Below, piece by piece: positions 35,674 to 44,090 of a stretch of 64,000 nt of DNA (its first letter is position 1; each line of letters opens with the position of its first letter). The position numbers and the translations under genes were made by a program. The stretch lies in contig DHVX01000042.1 of the NCBI GenBank assembly GCA_002412885.1, positions 1 through 64,000 of the forward strand. The letters run 5' to 3'. This DNA comes from Bacteroidales bacterium UBA5197. GTDB lineage: Bacteria > Bacteroidota > Bacteroidia > Bacteroidales > Lentimicrobiaceae. The notes under the pieces were generated by a model, which made no database searches, was not told the origin of the DNA, and saw only the letters and a list, made by a program, of their open reading frames with translations.

Positions 35674-36948
35674 ATGAGCGAGAATCTGATTTCAATTGTT
35701 GCCGGGAAACTCCACGTACCGGATCAACCTGTTATTCCATTTATTGAAGGCGATGGCACTGGTGCCGACATCTGGGCTGCATCTGTAAGGGTTTTAGATG
35801 CTGCTGTTGAGAAGGCTTATTCCGGTAAACGAAAATTATTGTGGAAAGAAGTTCTGGCGGGCGAGAAATCGTTCAACAAAACCGGAAACTGGCTTCCTGA
35901 AGAAACTTTAGAAGCTTTCAGGAAATATAAAGTAGGTATCAAAGGGCCTTTAACCACTCCGGTGGGAGGTGGCATACGTTCGTTGAATGTCGCACTTCGT
36001 CAGCAACTTGATCTCTATGTTTGTCTGCGTCCTGTGCGCTGGTTTGACGGCGTACCGAGTCCTGTTAAAGATCCTTCAAAGGTTGATATGCACATCTTCC
36101 GCGAAAACACCGAAGATATTTATGCCGGTATCGAATTTATGAGCGGAACTCCTGAAGCCGATAAAGTACTTGCGTTTTTGAAAAATGAAATGGGTGTCAA
36201 TAAAATCCGTTTTCCTGAAACCAGTTCAATCGGCATTAAACCCGTTTCAAAAGAAGGCGCCGAAAGGCTTGTACGTGCAGCCCTGAATTATACAATTGAA
36301 CGCAAACTGCCCTCGTTGACCATCGTTCATAAAGGCAACATCATGAAGTTCACCGAAGGGGCATTCAAAAAATGGGGCTACGAATTGGCCCGCCGTGAGT
36401 ATGCCGACAAAACCTTCACCTGGGCTGAGTATGACGAAATTGCTGAAAAATCGGGCAAAGAAGTTGCTGATAAAGCTCAGCAAACTGCCATTAAAAGCGG
36501 TAAAATTCTGGTGAAAGATGTAATCGCTGATGCTTTTCTTCAGCAGATATTGCTTCGTCCGGCGGAGTATTCAGTTATAGCCACTTTAAACCTCAATGGC
36601 GACTACATTTCTGATGCACTTGCTGCAATTGTTGGAGGAATCGGCATTGCCCCGGGTGCAAACATCAACTATGTTACCGGTCATGCCATTTTTGAAGCTA
36701 CCCACGGAACAGCGCCCAAATACGCAGGACTTGATATGGTGAATCCCGGTTCGGTGATACTTTCGGGAGCCATGATGCTGGAATATCTGGGCTGGAACGA
36801 AGCCGCTGATCTGATCTATAGTTCCATAAGAAAAACCATCCTTTCGGGGAAAGTCACTTATGATTTTCACAGGCTTATGGCAAATGCAACCAAACTAAAA
36901 ACTTCTGAATTTGGAACTGAGATTGTAAATACAATCAAAAATTCCTGA
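35674..36948 (+). CDS. icd: NADP-dependent isocitrate dehydrogenase
   Basis: The 424-residue TCA-cycle enzyme oxidises isocitrate to 2-oxoglutarate. Signatures: PFIEGDGTGADIW at the N-terminus, TTPVGGGIRSLNVALRQ with the regulatory/substrate Ser, HIFRENTEDIYAGIE, ERKLPSLTIVHKGNIMKFTEG, and LNGDYISDALAAIVGGIGIA with the metal-binding Asp, then HGTAPKYAG in the cofactor loop. Overall pattern is the homodimeric bacterial type I enzyme. It is followed 38 bp later by citrate synthase, so two consecutive TCA enzymes form one operon, driven by the promoter at 35591-35622. Confidence 0.97.
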   Translation: MSENLISIVAGKLHVPDQPVIPFIEGDGTGADIWAASVRVLDAAVEKAYSGKRKLLWKEVLAGEKSFNKTGNWLPEETLEAFRKYKVGIKGPLTTPVGGGIRSLNVALRQQLDLYVCLRPVRWFDGVPSPVKDPSKVDMHIFRENTEDIYAGIEFMSGTPEADKVLAFLKNEMGVNKIRFPETSSIGIKPVSKEGAERLVRAALNYTIERKLPSLTIVHKGNIMKFTEGAFKKWGYELARREYADKTFTWAEYDEIAEKSGKEVADKAQQTAIKSGKILVKDVIADAFLQQILLRPAEYSVIATLNLNGDYISDALAAIVGGIGIAPGANINYVTGHAIFEATHGTAPKYAGLDMVNPGSVILSGAMMLEYLGWNEAADLIYSSIRKTILSGKVTYDFHRLMANATKLKTSEFGTEIVNTIKNS

Positions 36949-36986
36949 CCCAATAAAGAATTTATTAACTTTTATACCTGAAGCCG

Positions 36987-38306
36987 ATGGCAAAAAGAAT
37001 TAAGGACACGCTTTACGAAAAAATAATGGACTGGCGGCCCCGTACCGAAAAACTGATGAAGGAATACGGTGATGTTGTGGTTGATAAGGTTACCATTGGA
37101 CAAATTATTGGTGGGATGCGGGGAATAAAATCGCTCGTATCGGATATTTCCTATCTTGATCCTCAGGAAGGAATACGATACAGGGGATATACTTTGCCTG
37201 AGGTTTTTGAGAAACTTCCCAAGGCAAAAGGTGGTGAAATGCCTTTGGTTGAGGGTTTATATTATCTTTTGCTTACCGGAGATATGCCTACCGAAGAGCA
37301 AGCTGCTGAAATGGCTGATGAATTTAATAAAAGGCGTATTTTGCCAAGGTATATCTATGAGCTTATCGATGCAATGCCTTGTTGCAGTCACCCGATGACG
37401 GTATTCTCAACTGCAATTCTGACCATGCACCGCGAATCTTTTTTCTCGAAAAAGTATCATGGAGGAATGAGCAAACATGATTATTGGGATCCAACTTATG
37501 AGGATTCGCTGAGTCTGCTTGCCAAGCTTCCTGAGATTGCAACTTACACATATGCCAAACTTTACAGGGACGGAAAGCGCATTCAATCGAACCCCAACCT
37601 TGATTTTGGAGGCAACTTCGCCCATATGATGGGAATTGGCAAACCGTACGACGATGTTTCCAGAATGCATTTTATTGTACATGCTGATCATGAAGCTGGA
37701 AACGTAAGTGCACATACCGGGCATCTGGTTGCCAGTTCGCTCAGCGATGTATATTTATCCATTTCAGCCATGGTTAACGGATTGGCCGGGCCGCTTCACG
37801 GACTTGCCAACCAGGAAGTTTTACGCTGGCTGCAGGATTTAATGGATAAGATGAACGGGGATGTTCCAACGGAAGCTGAATTGAAACAGTTTGTCTGGGA
37901 TACACTGGAATCTGGTCAGGTTATTCCGGGATTCGGTCATGCAGTATTGCGTAAAACCGACCCGAGATATTCCCTGCAACGCGAATTTAGCCTGAAGAAT
38001 TTGTCTGATGACCCGTTATTCAAAATCGTGAGTATGCTATATGACATCGTGCCTCCAATTTTGCTTGAGCAGGGAAAAGCCAAAAATCCATGGCCGAATG
38101 TAGATGCGCAATCGGGCGTAATTCAATGGCATTATGGTGTAAAAGAGTACGACTTTTATACAGTCCTTTTCGGAATCGGCCGTTCTATAGGAATTTGCGC
38201 TAACATTATCTGGGACCGTGCTTTGGGTTATTCGCTTGAGCGACCAAAATCACTTACCACCGAAATGCTTGAAAAGATAGCTGAGAATAGTCTGAAGAAA
38301 GTATAA
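36987..38306 (+). CDS. Citrate synthase, eukaryote-like type
   Basis: A 439-residue enzyme condensing acetyl-CoA and oxaloacetate. It has the mitochondrial-type pattern, not that of E. coli GltA: GGMRGIKSLVSDISYLDPQE, IRYRGYTLPEV, GPLHGLANQEVLRWL, PGFGHAVLRKTDPRYSLQRE and LLEQGKAKNPWPNVDAQSG. Catalytic residues are visible as His in PLHGLAN, His in GFGHAVL and Asp in VDAQSG context. Mitochondrial-like citrate synthases occur in several Bacteroidota. It is the second gene of the icd operon and is closed by a strong terminator at 38333-38360. Confidence 0.96.
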   Translation: MAKRIKDTLYEKIMDWRPRTEKLMKEYGDVVVDKVTIGQIIGGMRGIKSLVSDISYLDPQEGIRYRGYTLPEVFEKLPKAKGGEMPLVEGLYYLLLTGDMPTEEQAAEMADEFNKRRILPRYIYELIDAMPCCSHPMTVFSTAILTMHRESFFSKKYHGGMSKHDYWDPTYEDSLSLLAKLPEIATYTYAKLYRDGKRIQSNPNLDFGGNFAHMMGIGKPYDDVSRMHFIVHADHEAGNVSAHTGHLVASSLSDVYLSISAMVNGLAGPLHGLANQEVLRWLQDLMDKMNGDVPTEAELKQFVWDTLESGQVIPGFGHAVLRKTDPRYSLQREFSLKNLSDDPLFKIVSMLYDIVPPILLEQGKAKNPWPNVDAQSGVIQWHYGVKEYDFYTVLFGIGRSIGICANIIWDRALGYSLERPKSLTTEMLEKIAENSLKKV

Positions 38307-38332
38307 AATTTCGTTTTGAATTTCCAATTTCA

Positions 38333-38360
38333 AGGGGGCATTTGTGCCCTCTTTTTTTTT
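38333..38360 (+). terminator. Intrinsic terminator of the icd-citrate synthase operon
   Basis: AGGGGGCA (38333-38340), loop TTTG, TGCCCTCT (38345-38352) with one G-U pair, then a T-run to 38360. It lies 26 bp past the stop. Confidence 0.92.
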
Positions 38361-38390
38361 AAATTGAGACATAAACTTTTTAGCTTTTTA

Positions 38391-38446
38391 CACTTACTAA
38401 GTGACAAAAGTGTGATTTTAATCACATATTTGTCACTTAATAAGTG
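38391..38446. promoter_or_regulatory. 56-bp palindrome upstream of an ATPase relic
   Basis: Arms CACTTACTAAGTGACAAA (38391-38408) and TTTGTCACTTAATAAGTG (38429-38446) are complementary with one mismatch, and the centre holds a second small palindrome GTGATTTTAATCAC. It ends 10 bp before the relic reading frame. The position suggests an operator or promoter region of the former gene. Confidence 0.65.
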
Positions 38447-38453
38447 TGGAAGC

Positions 38454-38764
38454 ATGAATATATCAAGAGAAATCTTATCCGTTTAAAGGATTGGAAAGCC
38501 AATCAGGGCAGAAAATCGCTTATACTGCCGGGTGCCATGCAGGTTGGCAAAACCTGGATTTAAAAACATTTCGGAGAGCAGTTCATTATCCCAATTGAAG
38601 TGAAATCAGATCAGAATGTCAGAAGCAGGTCATTGTCGGTTTATCGTGAAAAGTACAAGCCGGAAATCAGTATAAGATTTTCATTGCGTAATTTAAAGAA
38701 AGAAGAAGGATTGATTAATCTGCCATTATTTATGGCTGATTATGTTCAATCATTTCTGGATTGA
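38454..38764 (+). pseudogene. Remnant of an AAA_14/DUF4143-type ATPase gene
   Basis: One frame (38456-38764) reads from YIKRNLIRLKDWKANQGRKS through LPGAMQVGKTWI, an in-frame TAA (38561-38563), and KHFGEQF, then jumps directly to IPIEVKSDQNVRSRSL and SVYREKYKPEISIRFSLRNL to a TGA. The first part is the Walker A region (normally LRGARQVGKTWL), the second is the extreme C-terminus of ATPases with AAA_14 and DUF4143 domains, usually about 380-430 residues. Some 300 codons are deleted, one nonsense codon is present, and the ATG is one base out of frame. The gene is dead. Confidence 0.85.
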
Positions 38765-38863
38765 TTTTTACTTTCCGATTTTACAATTTGATCAAATCAG
38801 AGGATTTGATGACTACATATTTCATGCAATAAAAACATATCTTTGACACAAATCCCATAATAT

Positions 38864-41053
38864 ATGATCAGAAAACTACTCACAACTACTTCACTGGTTG
38901 TACTAATGCTAAATTCTTTTGCACAAGGATGGACATTACAGAATCCTCTGCCTACGTTTCAGGATATTTTTGATGTTTCATTCCCTTCTGTGGATACCGG
39001 TTATATTGTAGGAGATCAAACGCTTATGCGAACAATAGATGGTGGACTCACATGGAAATCGCTGCCAATGCATGCCTTCCTGGAAGGAAAACAGATCAGT
39101 AATGTGAATTTTATTAACAATAACAAGGGTTTTATTGGAAATGGAAAGTGCTTGTACACAACAGTTGATGCCGGACATACATGGAGTTACCAGGTAATTC
39201 AATTATGGGGTGATATAAAAGGGTCATATTTTTATAACGACACACTCGGCTTTGTTATAGGCCGATATAGTTTACTTTCAAAAACCGGTGATGGTGGACA
39301 ATCATGGCAAAATATTAGCTTCAATGCCAGTGAAGAGATCTTGTATGACGTGATTAAATTTGCAAATCCACAAACGGGTTATATTTCAGGGTATGGGGGA
39401 CTTAATCCGGAAGAACCAGTATTAAAGCGTTCAGATGATGGAGGACTTACCTGGATAAATGTAAATGTTCCTTCGGAAGTTGAATATATAACATCTATGG
39501 AAGTGCTTGGGCCGGATGACATCTGGATTGGAGCCGGCGCTTTTCAAGCAGGTCCCTATAGTTTTTATGCACCTGCCTTCCACTCAGTAGATGGAGGAAA
39601 TTCATGGACTACTCATATTTTAGGTCAAAGTTGCAATACTTCTTTTGGAACTGAGAGTATGAAGTTCTTTGATTCGCTCACAGGGTATGTGCTTAATAGT
39701 TGCCAGTTCTATAGTACAAATGATGGTGGACAAACCTGGAATGATAAGCCATTTAGCATCTTTAATGAATCATTTGAAAATTTCTCTTGTCCAAATCCTG
39801 ATGTTTGTGTAGTTGTAGGATCTGGACCAGCTTTAAGAAAAACTATAGACGCTGGTGAAAACTTTGAGGATCTCATCACAGGTAATAAATATGTCAATTA
39901 TTCTGTTTATTTCAAAGATTCTTTGAATGGTTTTGTAGGGGGCGTTAAGTCGATGGGCAGTTTTATTAATTATACGAATGATGGGGGTAAAACATGGCAG
40001 GATTCATATCTTGACCTGACGCTTGATTCTATATCTGATCCACCCTGGTATCATGACTACATAATATTAGACATAGCCTTTATGACAGAAACTACAGGCT
40101 GGGCAGTGTTCAGGGGAAATGTGATATATAAAACAACTGACGGAGGTTTAAATTGGTACAAAGGTACAACCGGGATTGAAAAATATGTAAAGTGGCTTAG
40201 CATCCCTGATGATCACTCAATCTTTATCAGTGGAAGTTCATGTAGTGTCATTAAATCAACAGATGCAGGAAACACATGGGAGGATGTCAGTCCGCTGGTA
40301 ACAGGTTACACTACATATTGCCGATCAGTTTTCACAGACAGCTTAACTGGGTACCTGCCTGCAATTAATTCCATGGGAATGGGTGTAATGTTTAAAACGG
40401 AAGATGGCGGGCTTACGTGGTTTGAAATTGATTATGGAAGTTCCGGAACAATTATAAGTATAAGTTTCAAAGATAACTTGAATGGTATCATTGGCCTAAA
40501 CAACAAATCCATCAGGTTCACAAGCGATGGCGGGGCAACCTGGAACACATCATCCGTCAATTTGCCGCAGAATGTCACATATCTTAAAATGGTGGATTCT
40601 CAAACAGCCATAGCAACCATTGATGGGGATTTTATGGCAATATCACACAATGGAGGTGAGTCATTTACAGTTGTATATGAAGGTTCATTATATTGGCCAT
40701 TGCTTTATCAGCGTACTACTGCTACTTGCTTTATAGACGAAACAATTGGCTGGAGTGCGAGTAATAGTGGCATGATTATGCGTTTTGACCTTTTAACAAC
40801 TGGTATAGTTCAACCCGGTAATTCGGTGAATTCTATAGAGTTGCTATTTTATCCAAATCCAGCAAACGAACTCATAAATATATTGGCCAAAAGTTATACC
40901 AAATTACAAATTTATGATTGCCATGGCCGAATAGTTCATTCACAGCCATTTATAGAAAATAATCAAGTTAACATATCTCATTTAACATCCGGAATTTATA
41001 TAGTGAGTCTTGTCACCAAAAATGGACGAAAGCAGCAAAAGTTGATTAAATAG
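38864..41053 (+). CDS. Secreted BNR/YCF48-like beta-propeller protein with T9SS domain
   Basis: The 729-residue protein has a signal peptide (residues 1-20, ending SFAQ), then about ten to twelve blade repeats of the form D-G-G-x-T-W (TIDGGLTWKS, KTGDGGQSWQN, RSDDGGLTWIN, STNDGGQTWND and so on), often preceded by TGYI or TGYV. These are Asp-box/BNR repeats like those of the photosystem II assembly factor YCF48. The last ~80 residues (FYPNPANELINI to KNGRKQQKLIK) form a T9SS type A sorting domain. It is secreted or surface-attached. A binding role rather than catalysis is likely; the ligand is unknown. A -7 box TATCTTTG lies at 38838-38845. Confidence 0.85.
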   Translation: MIRKLLTTTSLVVLMLNSFAQGWTLQNPLPTFQDIFDVSFPSVDTGYIVGDQTLMRTIDGGLTWKSLPMHAFLEGKQISNVNFINNNKGFIGNGKCLYTTVDAGHTWSYQVIQLWGDIKGSYFYNDTLGFVIGRYSLLSKTGDGGQSWQNISFNASEEILYDVIKFANPQTGYISGYGGLNPEEPVLKRSDDGGLTWINVNVPSEVEYITSMEVLGPDDIWIGAGAFQAGPYSFYAPAFHSVDGGNSWTTHILGQSCNTSFGTESMKFFDSLTGYVLNSCQFYSTNDGGQTWNDKPFSIFNESFENFSCPNPDVCVVVGSGPALRKTIDAGENFEDLITGNKYVNYSVYFKDSLNGFVGGVKSMGSFINYTNDGGKTWQDSYLDLTLDSISDPPWYHDYIILDIAFMTETTGWAVFRGNVIYKTTDGGLNWYKGTTGIEKYVKWLSIPDDHSIFISGSSCSVIKSTDAGNTWEDVSPLVTGYTTYCRSVFTDSLTGYLPAINSMGMGVMFKTEDGGLTWFEIDYGSSGTIISISFKDNLNGIIGLNNKSIRFTSDGGATWNTSSVNLPQNVTYLKMVDSQTAIATIDGDFMAISHNGGESFTVVYEGSLYWPLLYQRTTATCFIDETIGWSASNSGMIMRFDLLTTGIVQPGNSVNSIELLFYPNPANELINILAKSYTKLQIYDCHGRIVHSQPFIENNQVNISHLTSGIYIVSLVTKNGRKQQKLIK

Positions 41054-41103
41054 TGCTGACAAGATTAACCCATTTACTAACTTTGTATTTTACTCCATCA
41101 GCC

Positions 41104-41514
41104 ATGACAAAACAAATAGAAATTATACTCCCCGCTTACCCTCGGGGTTTCCATCTGATTACCGATAAAGTTGTTTCTCAACTGGGTGACTTGCCTTTGT
41201 CGGGTTTGCTGCATTTATTTATTTTGCACACCTCTGCTGGTATTTGCATTAACGAAAATGCTGATTCAACTGTGCTTGATGATTTTGAAACCGTTTTCAA
41301 CAGGATGGTTCCTGAGAATCAACCTTATTATCGCCATACCATTGAAGGAAGTGATGATATGCCGGCGCATATCAAGTCAGTGCTCACCGGAAGCGAATTG
41401 TCCGTTCCGATAATAAACGGTAAACTCAGATTGGGAACCTGGCAGGGTATTTATTTGTGCGAGTTCCGGAACAGAGCTGTTGCCAGAAAAATAATTGCAA
41501 CCATTATCAGTTGA
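41104..41514 (+). CDS. yjbQ: YjbQ/UPF0047 family protein (secondary thiamine-phosphate synthase type)
   Basis: A 136-residue small trimeric enzyme family member. Signatures: LLHLFILHTSAGICINENADSTVLDDFE carries the conserved His and Asn/Glu, and GKLRLGTWQGIYLCEFR is the C-terminal block. Some members show weak thiamine-phosphate synthase activity; the physiological role is not settled. The start at 41104 (MTKQIEI) is preferred; the frame is open back to 41053, overlapping the previous stop, but a -7 box TAACTTTG (41078-41085) lies 19 bp before the ATG and fits this start. Confidence 0.9.
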   Translation: MTKQIEIILPAYPRGFHLITDKVVSQLGDLPLSGLLHLFILHTSAGICINENADSTVLDDFETVFNRMVPENQPYYRHTIEGSDDMPAHIKSVLTGSELSVPIINGKLRLGTWQGIYLCEFRNRAVARKIIATIIS

Positions 41515-41558
41515 TGCTGTGACTTTGATTATTTAATAGCAACTGAATAAGCGTTATG

Positions 41559-41677
41559 TCCTTCGATTCCGCTCAGGAGGACATCGTATAGAATTGATAA
41601 TTAGTGCATTAAGATGATGCAGTGTACACTATAAACGAATGTCACACTGAGCGGAGTCGAAGTGTTTTGACGTTTAT
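41559..41677 (+). repeat. Asymmetric palindromic element, copy 2
   Basis: Alpha end TCCTTCGATTCCGCTCAGGA plus GGAC (41559-41582) at left and beta end GTCACACTGAGCGGAGTCGA then AGTGTTTTGACGTTTAT (41641-41677) at right. The ends are inverted repeats over CTTCGACTCCGCTCAG. The inner part contains ATCGTATAGAATTGATAATT, shared in outline with copies 1, 3 and 4. It fills most of the 190-bp gap between yjbQ and the epimerase gene. Confidence 0.85.
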
Positions 41678-41704
41678 GTTCCAGGTTATCCGAAACAAAA
41701 GCAA

Positions 41705-42688
41705 TTACCTCAAAGCTTCATAATACCACCTGATGGCCTCTTTTAATCCTTGTGATAAACTGTACCGGGGATGATAGCCCAGCAATGCTGAAGCTTTTTC
41801 AATGGAAGCAAGTGAATGCAGTACATCGCCTTTTCTGGTTGGACCAAAAACCGGCTTAATTGATTTTACTTCCGGAATGAATTCCGAAAGGTTAAGTATC
41901 AATTGATCATAAAGCTCCAACAGACTGGTGTTTTCACCGAAAGCCACATTATAAACCGTATTTACAGCTTCAGGGTTCTGCGTAAGCAAGGCCAATTGAT
42001 TTATACTCACTACATTCTCAACATAAGTAAAATCACGTGAATGTGAGCCATCTCCGTTGATAACCGGAGCTTCTCCGTTGATCAGGGATTTGAGAAATTT
42101 CGGAATTACAGCGGCATAAGCACCATCAGGATCCTGCCGCTTGCCAAAGACATTAAAATACCTTAATCCGATGGTTTCAATTCCATAAAGATCGGAGAAA
42201 ACATTGGCATACAATTCATTCACATATTTTGTGATGGCATAAGGTGATAAAGGTTTACCGATAATGTCTTCTCTTTTTGGCAAAGCGGGATGATCGCCAT
42301 AAGTGGAAGAGCTGGCAGCATACACAAATCTTTTGATGCCGGCATCGCGTGTGGCAATCAGCATATTCAGAAACCCGGTAACGTTTACTTCATTGGTTGT
42401 TAGTGGATCGTTTATTGACCGCGGCACCGATCCGAGCGCTGCCTGGTGAAGTACATATTCTACGCCTTCAACAGCCTTTTTGCAGTCTTCAGGGTTGCGG
42501 ATGTCGCCTTCAATCATCCTGAATTTCGGATTCTCAAGAAAGGGTTGAATATTTTGCCTTTTTCCCGTACTGAAATTATCGAGGCAAACCACATAATTTC
42601 CCTGCAAAAGCAAGGCTTCGATAATGTTGGAGCCTATAAAGCCGGCACCCCCGGTTACCAGAACTTTTGAATTGACCAGCTTTTGCAT
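41705..42688 (-). CDS. NAD-dependent UDP-hexose 4-epimerase (WbpP-like)
   Basis: A 327-residue extended short-chain dehydrogenase. Rossmann start VLVTGGAGFIGSNIIEALL, then VEYVLHQAALGSVPRSINDP, catalytic SSS in YAASSSTYGDHP, and Tyr/Lys in YAITKYVNELYA. GLRYFNVFGKRQDPDGAYAAVIPKF is typical of UDP-N-acetylhexosamine 4-epimerases of the WbpP/TviC group. It supplies GalNAc-type sugars for surface polysaccharide. The gene lies 23 bp past DUF4340 on the same strand, but the link to gliding genes is probably positional. No glycan cluster is adjacent. Confidence 0.9.
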   Translation of the reverse strand: MQKLVNSKVLVTGGAGFIGSNIIEALLLQGNYVVCLDNFSTGKRQNIQPFLENPKFRMIEGDIRNPEDCKKAVEGVEYVLHQAALGSVPRSINDPLTTNEVNVTGFLNMLIATRDAGIKRFVYAASSSTYGDHPALPKREDIIGKPLSPYAITKYVNELYANVFSDLYGIETIGLRYFNVFGKRQDPDGAYAAVIPKFLKSLINGEAPVINGDGSHSRDFTYVENVVSINQLALLTQNPEAVNTVYNVAFGENTSLLELYDQLILNLSEFIPEVKSIKPVFGPTRKGDVLHSLASIEKASALLGYHPRYSLSQGLKEAIRWYYEALR

Positions 42689-42711
42689 AGCATTTTGATT
42701 ATGTGTTTTGC

Positions 42712-43773
42712 TTATTCAGTTCTTCGTTGTGTAAACGAGGAGAGCGGACGGAGTATCTTGTCAAATACAAAATACTGAATCAGCACAAAGTCCTCATCGT
42801 CATTGATGTAGGCATACATTCTATCCTTGTCGTGATAGACAGTGGAGCCATCAAAAACATCAATTTCAGGTTCGGGCAGCATCCGGGGGAAGGTTCTGAT
42901 ATTCTGCACCGTTCCATCCTTTGCCTGCAGGGTTATGATGTGCATGGGAGTTACGCCCGAAATGGAGTCTTTGCGATGTGGTTCCATATCGTTGAATAGA
43001 GCCTCGTAGCGAATGTTTCTGAATGCATTGACAAATCCCATCAACTGAAGCGTGTCGAACGAAGTCAGAGTTCTGTTATCCATAAGGCGGATAAGTTCCA
43101 GCGTTGAGTTGTCTTTGTTGACTACTTTGTACGATTCGTTGGACTGGTCAGGAAATTCAACAGTAATAAAATCGATTTCAGGAAACCTCTTATTAAATAC
43201 AGTGTGTTCGCGCCAATTGGTTTCAAGTGTTGAAAAGCGGGTGGCCACATAGCCTCTCAAGCCTGGCATATAGAGTACTACCGGAGAGTTCGATCCTTCC
43301 ATAAGCGCATAAGTTCCGTTGTTATCCATGGTTGCATCGCCTATGTAATAGGTTTTTGCCATTTTCTCGTATGGGAAGAATTTGTACTGACCGATTTTTA
43401 TACGATGGCTGTTTTGATAGATTTCCACTTTTACCGAACGGGCAGAAAGTAATGTGATGATGTTGTTGTGTGCTGCTTTTGCCACAGGTTCGCGAACTGC
43501 GAGATTCGAAACCGTCAAAAGAAAAGTATTGATATTTTCGGGATGTGCATTGTACCTCTGGTTCATCATCCAGATTCCATCGCTTTTCCTTTCAAGCAGT
43601 ATGGAACGATCTGATTTATCCGACATGAAAATTTTTGTAATTGATGCCGTATCGCTGATTGAAAAATCCCTGAGGTCTTTGCCAAGTGTGGTGTTTGACT
43701 TGTTGAATACGATAAGGCTGGCAATGATTGCCAATATAACCGCAATGATGAGTGTGACTTTGGTTTTGTTCAT
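42712..43773 (-). CDS. DUF4340 membrane-anchored protein
   Basis: The 353-residue protein has one N-terminal membrane helix (residues 5-24) followed by a largely beta extracytoplasmic region with the DUF4340 pattern: TLGKDLRDFSISDTASITKIFMSDK near the start and WMMNQRYNAHPENI. DUF4340 proteins are usually encoded next to GldG-type ABC transporter components, and here gldG and gldF are upstream on the same strand. I infer a periplasmic partner of the Gld ABC transporter. Between this gene and gldG lies a 317-bp gap holding repeat copy 3 and a half-copy, so the elements have separated a former operon. Confidence 0.85.
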   Translation of the reverse strand: MNKTKVTLIIAVILAIIASLIVFNKSNTTLGKDLRDFSISDTASITKIFMSDKSDRSILLERKSDGIWMMNQRYNAHPENINTFLLTVSNLAVREPVAKAAHNNIITLLSARSVKVEIYQNSHRIKIGQYKFFPYEKMAKTYYIGDATMDNNGTYALMEGSNSPVVLYMPGLRGYVATRFSTLETNWREHTVFNKRFPEIDFITVEFPDQSNESYKVVNKDNSTLELIRLMDNRTLTSFDTLQLMGFVNAFRNIRYEALFNDMEPHRKDSISGVTPMHIITLQAKDGTVQNIRTFPRMLPEPEIDVFDGSTVYHDKDRMYAYINDDEDFVLIQYFVFDKILRPLSSFTQRRTE

Positions 43774-43808
43774 GTTTTTTGATTATGTTTTAATGTTTGA
43801 AAGGCGTT

Positions 43809-43847
43809 TAAACACTTTCCCGCACGTGCGGGACTCAGTGTGACATT
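43809..43847. repeat. Half-element with CCCGCACGTGCGGG palindrome
   Basis: AAACACTTT, then the perfect 14-bp palindrome CCCGCACGTGCGGG (43819-43832), then ACTCAGTGTGACATT. The flanks match the beta end of the ~115-bp element (AAACACTTCGACTCCGCTCAGTGTGACATT), with the core replaced by the palindrome. No partner end is near. Confidence 0.7.
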
Positions 43848-43905
43848 GGTGTTGCAGAGCGTTGTTGCATTTTAATTGATTCATTCTCAATTTAAAACGT
43901 GGCTG

Positions 43906-44017
43906 GCAAAACACTTTGACTCCGCTCTGTGTGACATTCGTATTTGGTCGGTCGTGTACACTTTTAATACACACATTATCAGCTCTCTACAATGTCATCC
44001 TGAGCGGAGTCGAAGGA
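43906..44017 (-). repeat. Asymmetric palindromic element, copy 3
   Basis: Beta end at left (AAAACACTTTGACTCCGCTC then TGTGTGACATTCGTA, from 43908) and alpha end at right (TGTCATCCTGAGCGGAGTCG then AAGGA, 43993-44017). The same orientation as copy 1 and opposite to copies 2 and 4. It separates gldG from the DUF4340 gene. Confidence 0.85.
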
Positions 44018-44090
44018 CATTATTTTCCAATTCTATTCCTTTACGAAAAAACATTGCATTATGTTTAATTTAGTTTTATCAATACCCGTC

